Of a stretch of DNA of 64,000 nt, positions 51,405 through 60,529 are shown in pieces. Source of the stretch: Thermohalobaculum sp039513195 (GTDB taxonomy: Bacteria > Pseudomonadota > Alphaproteobacteria > Rhodobacterales > Rhodobacteraceae); contig JBCCRM010000023.1 in the NCBI GenBank assembly GCA_039513195.1, positions 16,749 through 80,748 of the forward strand. Direction: 5' to 3'. The translations under genes were made by a program, and so were the position numbers. Numbering within the stretch: position 1 is the stretch's first letter; every line of letters starts with the position of its first letter. The notes beneath the pieces are model-generated. The model searched no databases, was not told the origin of the DNA, and saw only the letters and a program-made list of their open reading frames with translations.

Positions 51405-53717
51405 CTATTCCGCCGCCATTTTGCGTTGCGGCGGCTTGGCGACTGGCCGGCTGTTGTAGGATTTCGCGTAGTCGCGATAGCCGGAATAGCGGTACTTCGC
51501 CTCCTCCGAGCGCTGAACGAAGGTCATAACCATACCCACCGCTGCCGCGTTGATCCGGCGCAGGACGCCAAGCGTCTCGTCCAATGCTGCTGCCGGCGTC
51601 GTCCGCCAACGGACAGCCACAAGCGCAAGTTGTGCTTTGCTCACCGCGACCAAGCCATCGGGAAGGATGCCGACCGGCACAGTGTCCAGGATCACGATAT
51701 CGAAGCGGTTGCAGAGCTGCTCGATCAGACGATCCATCGCGGGACAGGCCAGTAGGCCACTGGAGTCGCTCACCTGCTCGGCCACGGGCACATAGTGAAT
51801 GTCATATTTCTGGCTCAGCCGCACGACCTCGCCCAGGGTCGCTTGCTTTTGCAGGAAAGCGACCAGATCCGGGCCCTCGCTTTCACCAAGAAGCCGCGTC
51901 GCCGACCGCAGTGCGAAGTCGGTATCAACAACGACCGCCGAACGACCCATCTGCACGTAGGACATAGCCAGAAGGGTCGCCGTCGTTGTGGCGCCCTCGT
52001 CTGGAACGCTGGAGGTAACGGCCACGACCTGCGGCTCCCGCCCGCCATCGAGCATGAGGTAGGAGCGCAGCGTTCGGGCCTCGTCCGCAATGCGCGATTG
52101 CGGGTCATTCCGCATGACCAACGCGGGCTCTTTCCGGAAGACCCCACGCGGCAGTTGCGAGAACGTGCCGTAGACCTGCAACCCTGTCTTCTCGACCAAC
52201 TCGTCCGGCGTCAGGAAGCCCCTCTGCGCGAGGGCGAGCAACAGTGCGATCCCGCAACCACCGAACAAACCGGCGAAGACAGCAAGCGCTAGAGCGACCT
52301 TGATCCGCGGGCTCGACGGAGCCCGGGGAAGTTCAGCATAGGAGATAACCTTTGCGTCGGCGGTCTGAAAATCGAGCAGTTCCTTCGACTCTTTAAAGGT
52401 TGTCAGGAACTTCTCGTAAATCGCCTGGTTAGCCTCCGACTCTCGCTGCAACTGGCGCAGCTCCAAATGGTTGCGGCCAATCTCCAGCTGCCTCTCGCGT
52501 AGGGTGCGCAAGGTGGTCTCGAGCAAGGTAATCCGCACCCTGGCGACATCCGCAGAGTTCGTGATCTCCGCGACCAGACGCTGCATCTCCCGGCTGTTGT
52601 CGCTCACCAGGCTCTCTATTTCTTGGCGGATCGGCCGCAGTTTCGAGCTATCCTCCCCGAAGCGCGACTGGATCTCGGCGGCCTCGCTGCGCAGTTCAGA
52701 CAGGCGCGAGCGGTTCTTGGACACGATATCGGACGAGAAGACGTCCGCTGCAGCGACAACGCCCCGGTCGCGGATGATCTCCTGCAGCATTTGGTTTTTC
52801 GCCTCGGCCTCGGCGAAATCCGCGCGAGCGGCTATCAATTGCGAGGTGAGCTCACTGATCTGCTGTTGCAGCAGACCTGCCGTCTCGCCATCTACCCCGA
52901 CCTCTCGCGCGAGGAAGTCTTGGACCGCAACCTCCGACTCCCGCAGCCGGGAGCTCAAATCGTCCATGCGCCCACTCAACCAGCTCGACACCCGGCGCAT
53001 GCCAGCGAACTTTGAGTCCAACTGCTCCTGAATGTACATGTCGACAACGGTGTTTGCGATCGCCGCGGCTTTCTCCGGATCCGCCGAAGTAACCTTCACA
53101 TCCACAAGATAAGCATTGCCGACCTGACGCGCTTCCATCCGAGTGCGCAGGACGCCGATGACCCCGCTGTATTCGCCGGTGATTTGCGACTGCGCCTGCG
53201 CCGCGGCGGCCACCGCCTCGGACTCCCGCCGCAAGCTCGGATCGGTCTTTGGCCGGATCAGCCCCATCACCGTGCGCTGGACGGCGCCGAGCTGCTCCTC
53301 GAACCAGGTTTTCTTCCAAAGGTCGGGATTGAACTCCGGGTCCTCCTGCAGATCCAACTTTTGGACCACGCGCGCGAGCAGTGTGCCCGACTCGATCACT
53401 GCAAGCTCGCCTGCAATCACCTTGCTGTCGATGTCGAGCTCGGTCACCAAATCTTGGAAGCTGCGATTCACACCCTCCTGCTGGTCGAGCTTTATTTGGG
53501 CGTTGGCCGAGTATTCCGGTGTCAATTGTGAAAGAATGCCACCTGTCAAAACGACAAAAAACAGAATGCATGCAGCGATCATCCAGATCCGGCGCCGGAG
53601 GATCCCAATGATTTGGCCTAGGGTAATTGAGGCTTCTGTAGGCGCCGCCTGGGACGACAACGGAGCAAATGCGCCCTTCGCTGGTCCAGAAATGCCGGGG
53701 CTTTGAGAGAAATTCAT
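51405..53717 (-). CDS. Wzc/ExoP-like polysaccharide co-polymerase with altered kinase site
   Basis: A 770-residue inner-membrane protein controlling polysaccharide chain length and export. Order: Wzz-type N-terminal part with membrane helix 1 near residues 44-63, a long periplasmic coiled-coil region, membrane helix 2 near residue 471-492, then a CpsD/BY-kinase-like domain. Its Walker A segment near residue 567 reads SVPDEGATTTA, where the family has GEGKT/S, so the ATP-binding Lys is Ala. Walker A' (VVVDTD, near residue 597) and Walker B (VILDTVP, near 675) remain. The C-terminal tail has five tyrosines (KYRYSGYRDYAKSYN). ATG at 53717 chosen. Confidence 0.88.
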   Translation of the reverse strand: MNFSQSPGISGPAKGAFAPLSSQAAPTEASITLGQIIGILRRRIWMIAACILFFVVLTGGILSQLTPEYSANAQIKLDQQEGVNRSFQDLVTELDIDSKVIAGELAVIESGTLLARVVQKLDLQEDPEFNPDLWKKTWFEEQLGAVQRTVMGLIRPKTDPSLRRESEAVAAAAQAQSQITGEYSGVIGVLRTRMEARQVGNAYLVDVKVTSADPEKAAAIANTVVDMYIQEQLDSKFAGMRRVSSWLSGRMDDLSSRLRESEVAVQDFLAREVGVDGETAGLLQQQISELTSQLIAARADFAEAEAKNQMLQEIIRDRGVVAAADVFSSDIVSKNRSRLSELRSEAAEIQSRFGEDSSKLRPIRQEIESLVSDNSREMQRLVAEITNSADVARVRITLLETTLRTLRERQLEIGRNHLELRQLQRESEANQAIYEKFLTTFKESKELLDFQTADAKVISYAELPRAPSSPRIKVALALAVFAGLFGGCGIALLLALAQRGFLTPDELVEKTGLQVYGTFSQLPRGVFRKEPALVMRNDPQSRIADEARTLRSYLMLDGGREPQVVAVTSSVPDEGATTTATLLAMSYVQMGRSAVVVDTDFALRSATRLLGESEGPDLVAFLQKQATLGEVVRLSQKYDIHYVPVAEQVSDSSGLLACPAMDRLIEQLCNRFDIVILDTVPVGILPDGLVAVSKAQLALVAVRWRTTPAAALDETLGVLRRINAAAVGMVMTFVQRSEEAKYRYSGYRDYAKSYNSRPVAKPPQRKMAAE

Positions 53718-54733
53718 GCGCTGCAACTCCACTGACACAACGTCACTATTCGGTAACCGCTCAACGGGATGCTCTCTTTGTCCTAGAATCACCCGTAACT
53801 CTTCGTGGCGCTAGCATAGGCCGCCCTCTGCGGCGGCGCCATCCACAGCGCGACCCGCATTCAACATCTGCGCCACAGCCATCGAGGGTTCACTCTCAAC
53901 CCCCGCCAAGGGACACGACGCCACGCCGCAAGTCCAGGGAACGCTGTCAAACCTGACAAATGTTTCCGAAAGCGTGGTCGCCGCACCGCAAATTCGTACG
54001 ATGGCTGCCCAAAAATCGCCTTGCTCCGCAGATCGCGCCCGCACTGTCGAACAGCCCTTCTGTGCAGATCGTCGCAGATCCTTCAGCGCCACCTACACAT
54101 CGGGCGCTTACCCGAGTGCCTCTGGGACCTGCGAGGGCGAATCGGGTTCGGGCGCCGACCTCTCGTTTCTTCCCGATTTGTTGGGTTCGCGCACAACTTT
54201 CAGGTGATTCTTCAAGGATGGGCATCGCCCGTCGCGCGATGACAGCGGCGACAGGCCCCCATATTCCCCCCTTATCTGATAAGACATTTTCTCAAATAAG
54301 GCGAGTAACCGTAAGGCGAGACACGTTTCATCACATTCTCGCCCAGGTTTTGCGGATGCTCCACCACAATGCCAGATCCCGTTATCAAAGTGTCAAACTC
54401 CGCAGGTTAGTATGAACTCGAGCGTAAAACCTGCCCGTCCCGGTCTCCTCGACGCCTATTGGCTCAATAGTGCCGCAGTGAGACTAATGATGCGAATGCG
54501 ACGAACTGTCGACCTTGTCGGAAAAATTGTTTCGTTTGCAGGCACTTACTTTTCCCCTCTCCACATTTCACCAGAAATTAACATCTTACATTTTGGTTGC
54601 GCTGCGAAAAGGCTACCGGTATCCAAGCTGCGCTGTAAGCGTGGTTCTGCGTTCCTCCAGAATGCGCACGTCCCCGTGCACCCGCGTTTGGTATCTCCAA
54701 CAACCGACATCTGACTGGATAGGGTGAGAACCG
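53718..54733. promoter_or_regulatory. Long regulatory region between the divergent Wzc-like and G8 protein genes
   Basis: The 1016 bases are less GC-rich than the genes around them, especially 54230-54720. A small palindrome TGTCA-aacc-TGACA lies at 53946-53959 and could be an operator. A rightward frame of 100 codons (54412-54714) lacks a good ribosome-binding site and a recognisable protein pattern. The length suggests controlled promoters and possibly a small RNA, but no boundaries can be given. Confidence 0.5.
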
Positions 54734-57700
54734 ATGGACATGGTCCACGATCACGGCATGGTTCATGCAGACGATCCGGCCTTGGCTCACGAGCACACGG
54801 CCGCGATGAACCTGCTCAAGCCGGAAGACGCAACCCATGTCGCCGTCAAGGACGGCAAATGGTCCGATGCATCGACCTGGAAGGACGGCAAGATCCCCGG
54901 CGCCGGTGCCGAGGTGCACATCCCTCAGGGGATTGACGTCACCTACGACGTCGTCAGCAATGCCGAGCTTGGCTTCGTGCGCGTGGATGGCGGCCTGCAC
55001 TGGGCGACCAACAAAGACACCAAAATGGCGGTCGACACCATTCTAACGTCCAGCACGTCGTCGCTGACCATCGGTACCCATGACGATCCGGTCGACGCCA
55101 ATGTCACGGCGGAGATCGTGTTCAACGACGGCCCGATCGACCTGAACCGCGACCCCGAACAGCTCAGCCGGGGCCTGGTCGCCCATGGCGAAGTTCAGAT
55201 CCACGGCGACGCGAAGCACGCGCATCTGGCTGTGTCGGACTGGCCTGATAAAGGCGACACCTCCGTGACCTTGAAGGAGGCGCCGACAGGATGGCAGGTC
55301 GGCGACACCATCGTGGTCATGGGCACTCATCAGGCTGGCAAGAACGGCGACGGCACACTGAAGACCCAGGATGAAGAGCGCGAGATCATCGCCATCAACG
55401 GCAACACCGTCGTCTTCGACCAGCCATTGCAGTACAATCACGATGCGCCAGACGGCTTCGGCTTCGAGGTTTTGGTCGGCAATGCCTCCCGCAATGTGGT
55501 GCTGACCAGCGAAAATCCCGAAGGTGTACGCGGCCATGTCATGGTCATGCACCATCCGGACGCCGATATCCGCTTTGCCGAATTCCTGGAGCTCGGCCGG
55601 ACCGACAAGACCCAGGATCTGGACGATGTGGCGAACCCGAAGGGCCGCTACTCGCTGCATATCCACCGTGCCGGTACCGACAACGACGACATGGCGGTCA
55701 TCGTCGGCAATGCCGTCAACGGCAGCCCCGGCTGGGGCATCGTGCAGCACGACTCGGTTGCCGCAATCGACCACAACTTCGTTTACGACATCGTGGGCGC
55801 GGGCATTGTCTCCGAGTCTGGAAATGAACGCGGTCAGTGGGTCGGCAACTTCGTGACCAAGGTCACCGGCGACGGTGGCAAGGTCGAGGAAGACGAGAAT
55901 TTCGGCACCGCCGGCATTGCCTACGAGAACCAAGGCCGTCAGATCATCCAACAGGACAATGTGGCCGCGAACGCAGTCGTCGGCTGGACATTCCGCCACC
56001 CGACCACTGAAGGCTCGGGCGCCGAGGAAGACGTCAATGCCGGCATCATCATCCCCGATCGGGAGCTGATGCAATTCGACCCCTTCCCGCTGAACAAGAC
56101 AGTCACGAACGAAGAACCGCAGATCATGGGCTTCGTCGGGAACACCGCGGCCGTGGTGGACTCGGCCTTCGACAGCGGCAAACGCGTGGCGGTTGAAAAA
56201 AACCCGGACCTTCTCAGTCAGATGATCGACTTTGACGTCTGGCGTGCGGATACGGCGATCGACCTGACCAACTATACCGGGCACTACATCTTCAAGGACA
56301 GCGATTGGGTCGAGGTCGGCACAGGCATTCACATGCCGCGCAAGCACGCCGGCACCAGCCTGGTCAATGTCCATTTCGAGGATGTCGGCGAAGCGATCGA
56401 GAACCCCGTCGGGCTGAACTATGGCGGCGTTCTGGTGGACCTGACCTTCAAGAATGTCGGCAGCAAGATCGAATCGCCCTATGCGAACATGCCGATTCTC
56501 GACAGCTCGGACCTGAACATCCTCGACAAACCGATTGTCGATATCGACGCCAGTTCCGACCTGACCATCGGGCCGAGCGACCGTGACTTGCTGATCACCG
56601 GCACGATCACGGATAGCGCTGGCGAACGGGATTTCGGCTCAAACCAATGGCTCGGTACGCCGCAGAACCGGAACGACTTCGCCCAAGTCAAAATCGGCGT
56701 CGACGAGACCTTCGGTTTCCAAAACGACTTAACCTTCGAGCAGGCATTCGAACTCCACGGCACTTATCAAAAGCCGAATGGCGACTGGGTGATGCCGGTG
56801 TGGTTCTGGGTTAGTGACCGGTTCACGGCCGAGACGCATCCGTATTTGGTGGAAATCGAGCTCAACGGCTTCTCCGAGAGCTTGATGAAGTCCTACGAAA
56901 TAAACTCGATCGACACGCCATCGAACGAAATCGTGATCGTCGATACGCTCAATACAATTCCGTCCAACGACGGTGGGCATGGTCACGGTGGCGGGCACGA
57001 CGACGGCCATGGCGACGACGGCCAACACGGTGATGACAACCAGCATGGCGACGACCCGGCGCATGATTGTGGTACCGGTCCGTGCCCCGTCACGGGCGAC
57101 CCAATCTGCCACTGCGATGATGAACCGGTCGATGATGAGCCCGCTCCGGACCCGGAGCCAGAACCCGAGCCCGAACCTGAGCCGGAGCCAGAACCTGAGC
57201 CAGAACCCGAGCCAGACCCGCAGCCGGCGCCAGAGCCAGACCCTCAGCCCCAGCCAGGCAATGCCGATCTGCAACTCTATCTAATCGATGCGTCGACGGA
57301 CGAGCGGGTCGCGACGATCACCAACGGGGCAACTCTCGATTCCGATCTGTTGTCGACAGGTCTCTTCTCGATCGAAGCCGTCACCGATGATGGCGATGTC
57401 GAGAGCGTCCGGATGACGCATAATGGCTCGAGCAAGGTCGAGAATTTCGTACCCTATGCGTTGTTCGGGAACAGCGGCGACGATTTCAAGGGCAAGGATA
57501 TCGGTAACGGCCTGCAGAACGTCACGATCGAGCTGTTCTCGGAAAACAGCGGCATCGGCCAGTCCCTCGGGACGTCGACTGTAACATTCACGATCTCCGA
57601 CGAGGCACCGGATGCCCCGAACCCCGACCCGCAGCCTGACCCGGACCCGGACCCGACGCCAGATCCGGACCCGGACCCGACGCCAGATCCGGACCCGGAC

Positions 57701-58225
57701 CCGACGCCAGATCCGGACCCGACGCCCGGCCCAGAGCCAACGCCGGATGCAGACGTTCTAGGAACGGAAGGCGCCGATAGGCTCTACGGTGGCAATGACG
57801 ATGACGTCATAGCTGCGCTCGGCGGCAATGACTGGATCCAGTCCAAATCGGGCGATGACATTGTCTATGCCGGCGACGGCAACGACGAAATCCGCAGCGG
57901 CGCAGGGGACGATTCCGTCTTCGGCGGCGATGGGGACGACCTGCTCGCGATGTGGAGCGGCGACAATCTCATCGATGGCGGTAAAGGCGACGACGACATC
58001 CGACTGAAGCTCGGCGGCGGGGCCGATACCATCGTCCTGTCCGAAGACTTCGGCAATGATCGTGTGGTCCGGTTCGAGGTTGGCGTCGACATGTTCGATG
58101 TCTCGGCGCTGGAGGATTTCACGGTCGAACAGAAGGGCAAACATGCCCTCATCCAATCCGGGGACAACGAGGTGATCGTTATCGGCGTCGATCCGGACGA
58201 TCTCTCGGGATCACTGATCCTTTAA
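54734..58225 (+). CDS. Secreted G8-domain/beta-helix protein with RTX C terminus
   Basis: A 1163-residue protein without a signal peptide. Order: His-rich start; G8 domain (residues about 30-150, WSDASTWKDGKIPGAGAEVHI); right-handed beta-helix-like region to about 700; a His/Asp-rich stretch (748-790, GHGHGGGHDDGHGDDGQHGD); an acidic Pro-Glu linker (about 802-842); a beta domain (843-957); a Pro-Asp linker (962-1005); and RTX calcium-binding nonapeptides (1006-1110, for example GGDGDDLLA, GGKGDDDI) ending in DLSGSLIL. The RTX end indicates type I secretion. G8 proteins of animals (CEMIP/TMEM2) act on hyaluronan, so a polysaccharide target is a reasonable guess. No transporter genes are in view. 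Confidence 0.85.
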   Translation: MDMVHDHGMVHADDPALAHEHTAAMNLLKPEDATHVAVKDGKWSDASTWKDGKIPGAGAEVHIPQGIDVTYDVVSNAELGFVRVDGGLHWATNKDTKMAVDTILTSSTSSLTIGTHDDPVDANVTAEIVFNDGPIDLNRDPEQLSRGLVAHGEVQIHGDAKHAHLAVSDWPDKGDTSVTLKEAPTGWQVGDTIVVMGTHQAGKNGDGTLKTQDEEREIIAINGNTVVFDQPLQYNHDAPDGFGFEVLVGNASRNVVLTSENPEGVRGHVMVMHHPDADIRFAEFLELGRTDKTQDLDDVANPKGRYSLHIHRAGTDNDDMAVIVGNAVNGSPGWGIVQHDSVAAIDHNFVYDIVGAGIVSESGNERGQWVGNFVTKVTGDGGKVEEDENFGTAGIAYENQGRQIIQQDNVAANAVVGWTFRHPTTEGSGAEEDVNAGIIIPDRELMQFDPFPLNKTVTNEEPQIMGFVGNTAAVVDSAFDSGKRVAVEKNPDLLSQMIDFDVWRADTAIDLTNYTGHYIFKDSDWVEVGTGIHMPRKHAGTSLVNVHFEDVGEAIENPVGLNYGGVLVDLTFKNVGSKIESPYANMPILDSSDLNILDKPIVDIDASSDLTIGPSDRDLLITGTITDSAGERDFGSNQWLGTPQNRNDFAQVKIGVDETFGFQNDLTFEQAFELHGTYQKPNGDWVMPVWFWVSDRFTAETHPYLVEIELNGFSESLMKSYEINSIDTPSNEIVIVDTLNTIPSNDGGHGHGGGHDDGHGDDGQHGDDNQHGDDPAHDCGTGPCPVTGDPICHCDDEPVDDEPAPDPEPEPEPEPEPEPEPEPEPEPDPQPAPEPDPQPQPGNADLQLYLIDASTDERVATITNGATLDSDLLSTGLFSIEAVTDDGDVESVRMTHNGSSKVENFVPYALFGNSGDDFKGKDIGNGLQNVTIELFSENSGIGQSLGTSTVTFTISDEAPDAPNPDPQPDPDPDPTPDPDPDPTPDPDPDPTPDPDPTPGPEPTPDADVLGTEGADRLYGGNDDDVIAALGGNDWIQSKSGDDIVYAGDGNDEIRSGAGDDSVFGGDGDDLLAMWSGDNLIDGGKGDDDIRLKLGGGADTIVLSEDFGNDRVVRFEVGVDMFDVSALEDFTVEQKGKHALIQSGDNEVIVIGVDPDDLSGSLIL
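57139..57260 (+). repeat. Pro-Glu codon repeat
   Basis: Imperfect 6-base repeats of GAGCCA/GAACCC type encode a run of about ten Pro-Glu dipeptides between the His-rich region and the beta domain of the G8/RTX protein. Codons vary (GAG/GAA, CCA/CCC/CCT/CCG), so the array is not freshly expanded. Confidence 0.8.
57641..57726 (+). repeat. 24-bp perfect tandem repeat, three units plus a partial fourth
   Basis: Units at 57641-57664, 57665-57688 and 57689-57712 are identical, with a 14-base fourth unit of which 13 bases match position by position before the array shifts. Each encodes PDPDPTPD in the linker before the RTX domain. Perfect identity, unlike the upstream Pro-Glu repeat, suggests recent slippage expansion. 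Confidence 0.9.
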
Positions 58226-58280
58226 GCGGCGAGAGGGCGGTTTTCCGTCGCCCCCAGCGACAACGCTTTCCGACGAAACG

Positions 58281-58313
58281 GGGCGCTACGGGAAACCGCG
58301 GCGCCCATTTTTT
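58281..58313 (+). terminator. Intrinsic terminator after the G8/RTX gene
   Basis: GGGCGC (58281-58286) pairs with GCGCCC (58301-58306), with an inner CGG-GAAA-CCG stem closed by a GNRA-type tetraloop. A run of six T follows directly (58308-58313). It lies 55 bases past the stop. It also separates this gene from the convergent acyltransferase gene. Confidence 0.8.
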
Positions 58314-58323
58314 GGGATGCCGG

Positions 58324-59469
58324 TCAGAGCCGCGATCGCAAGCGCTTCGCAACGCGGTTCACGGGGACTTCGAACAGCCGGTAAGACAGGAACGACACGA
58401 AGAGGCAGCCGCCCAGAACGAAGACAAGCGCCAGCACATGGCCGAATACGGTGTTGACATGCAACTTCGCCCAAATGATTCCGAGCGCGCCAAGGGTCAT
58501 CATGTGGGTCAGGTATAGCGAGTAGGACCAGTCCCCGACGGTGCTGAGCCATGGCGAGATCAGCCATCGCCGCTCCGCCTCCAGGCTTGCGGCTCCATAC
58601 ACGATGAGGAGCGACGGCACGCCGAAAAGCAAGGCGCGCGGCCATTCCTTCTGGTAGGCGATGCCCGCAAAGACGGCCTCCGTCGCCGGTGAGGCGTAGA
58701 GCGCAAGGCCGATCAGGAAGAGAATACCGCCCGCGCACAGCGCCTGAGCGGCCAAAATGCCCCTCCCCCACAGATAGGCGAAGGCCGCGAAGCCACCGAG
58801 CAGGAATTCTAGGTTGAGCGGCGACAGCATTAGGAACAGCTGCGTGCCATTGGTCACGCTCACCGTTAGGGAGCCGAGCACCACGAGCCCAAACCAAACG
58901 ACGAGGGCGATAAACCGACCGAACAAGCCGATCGGCAGAAACAGTATGCCCATGAACACGACATAGAAATACATCTCATAGACCAGCGTCCACCCAACTT
59001 GTAGCAAAGGCGAGTGTTCGCGGGTCACGAGCAAATAGTCACGCAGCCAGTCCGGCTCGAACCCGGCACTGCCCGAATAAACCATGCCCGGTTTCAGCAA
59101 CCAAACTACGGTTAGCGCTGTGAGACAGAGCCACCAGAGAGGATAGATGCGGAAAACACGGGCTAGGATGAATTTCATGCCGTCCCGAGGGGCTCCGCGA
59201 ACGTTCCGGGTCGTCAGAACCATAACAAAGCCCGAGATCACGAAGAACAGGTCGACACCGGCGGCACCGGCATCAGCCCACTCCCCAAACAGGCGCACAC
59301 CACCACGTTTCTGCTCAAGATCTTCATAGTGGACAAAGAAGACCAAGACCGCCGCAAGCGCGCGAAGCGCCTGGATATTTTGCAAGAGCAGTCCCGACCG
59401 CTGACCGACTGCCGGCGATCCAAGATGCGCGACACCGAGACCGGTGCCTTGCCCAGTCTGCTCAGCCAT
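58324..59469 (-). CDS. Acyltransferase-3 family membrane O-acyltransferase
   Basis: A 381-residue inner-membrane protein with about ten helices. Conserved AT3 features: NIQALRALAAVLVFFVHYED (catalytic His) near residue 42, AGAAGVDLFFVISGFVMVLTT near residue 70, ARVFRIYPLWWL near residue 104, and SYSLYLTHMMTLG near residue 320. Family members add acetyl or succinyl groups to exopolysaccharides and lipopolysaccharides (for example ExoZ/OafA). The start overlaps the sulfotransferase stop by 8 bases; it is the last gene of the leftward GH16-sulfotransferase run. Confidence 0.92.
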   Translation of the reverse strand: MAEQTGQGTGLGVAHLGSPAVGQRSGLLLQNIQALRALAAVLVFFVHYEDLEQKRGGVRLFGEWADAGAAGVDLFFVISGFVMVLTTRNVRGAPRDGMKFILARVFRIYPLWWLCLTALTVVWLLKPGMVYSGSAGFEPDWLRDYLLVTREHSPLLQVGWTLVYEMYFYVVFMGILFLPIGLFGRFIALVVWFGLVVLGSLTVSVTNGTQLFLMLSPLNLEFLLGGFAAFAYLWGRGILAAQALCAGGILFLIGLALYASPATEAVFAGIAYQKEWPRALLFGVPSLLIVYGAASLEAERRWLISPWLSTVGDWSYSLYLTHMMTLGALGIIWAKLHVNTVFGHVLALVFVLGGCLFVSFLSYRLFEVPVNRVAKRLRSRL

Positions 59470-60529
59470 CGAAACCCTTCCAAACCTTTGATAAATCGCG
59501 ACCGAGAAACCTCGACAGCCCCTGGTTTCGGCGGGAGAAATGCTCGGTTAGAAAGGCCCGGGTCTCGCCGCGCATTGCAGGTTTCTTTTCGGAACGCAGA
59601 AACAGCCTGTTGGCATGGGCAAACCAGAGATAGTGCAGCCGCCGTGCCAACCGCGCCCGAGCACCGAAACGGCTGCCGAGATGATTGGCGTAGCGCATAG
59701 CCACAATCTGCCGGCCAATGCGATTCAGTGCCAATTGAGCATCCAGGCTGGTTGGATATACCGTTTTGTTAAACCAAGACTTTTCTTCGCTCACCGCCAT
59801 GCGCGGCGCGCCCAGATAGTCTGTCACTGCGTCGACGGAACCCTGTGTGTTTGCGGTGAAGTCCTCGAACAGCAGCACTTTTATCTGCTCTTGCGGGAAC
59901 AGGGTTTGGAAACGCTGCAGATGCGGCAGGTAGGTCGAGCCGAGCATGATAGAGGGATGGGCGGTGATGGCTTTTTCGAAGGTGCAGGCAATCCGTGCGG
60001 TGCGCACGAGATGCCAATACTGCGAATACGCGCGCGCCACCGGATCCCTTAGCATAAAGATCAACTTCACCTCGGGCAGCATCGCTTTGATACGAACGGG
60101 CGCAACCTCGGAGAAGAGATAGGTGGTCGAATCCTCACCAACCCATTGCGCCCCACTAACATGCGAAAAACTATCCGCGTATTGCGCTCGAAAGTCGGTG
60201 CTGCCAGCCGTATTATCGTAATGGATCAGAGCCCCGTTTTTTACAAAGAAAAAGTCTGGGTGGGTGATTGGATCGTCAGCATCGAAGTAATGGATCTCTT
60301 CGTCGGGTAGACCAATATCTGCATGCTGACCAAGAACGAAATGCAGCGAGGTAGTACCGCATTTCGGCGCACCACCAATAATGAAATCGGGAAAACGGTG
60401 CGACACGCCTACCCTCACACTCGTCGCAGACACACCTTCACTGTTTACCGGACGGTCAACTTTTGCAAAAGCGAGATGTTCAAGATTTGCAGCCATCGGC
60501 GCCGTCGCAGCGGCCTTTGTGGACTGCAT
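59462..60529 (-). CDS. PAPS-dependent sulfotransferase (heparan/NDST-like)
   Basis: A 355-residue soluble sulfotransferase. The 5'-phosphosulfate loop is IIGGAPKCGTTSLHFVLGQH near residue 52; the 3'-phosphate site is IFMLRDPVARAYSQYWHL near residue 160, both as in carbohydrate sulfotransferases that use PAPS. The first 45 residues are poorly conserved. ATG at 60529; the stop of the preceding sulfotransferase overlaps as GTGATG, and a GTG one codon upstream is also possible. The polysaccharide context suggests sulfation of a sugar chain. Confidence 0.87.
   Translation of the reverse strand: MQSTKAAATAPMAANLEHLAFAKVDRPVNSEGVSATSVRVGVSHRFPDFIIGGAPKCGTTSLHFVLGQHADIGLPDEEIHYFDADDPITHPDFFFVKNGALIHYDNTAGSTDFRAQYADSFSHVSGAQWVGEDSTTYLFSEVAPVRIKAMLPEVKLIFMLRDPVARAYSQYWHLVRTARIACTFEKAITAHPSIMLGSTYLPHLQRFQTLFPQEQIKVLLFEDFTANTQGSVDAVTDYLGAPRMAVSEEKSWFNKTVYPTSLDAQLALNRIGRQIVAMRYANHLGSRFGARARLARRLHYLWFAHANRLFLRSEKKPAMRGETRAFLTEHFSRRNQGLSRFLGRDLSKVWKGFDG

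Noticed and set aside
54412..54714. 100-codon rightward gene before the G8/RTX gene
   Set aside because: No good ribosome-binding site, no domain, and composition unlike neighbouring genes; treated as part of the regulatory region.
57139..57726. CRISPR-like array
   Set aside because: The repeats are in-frame Pro-Glu and Pro-Asp codons within a large protein, with no unique spacers.
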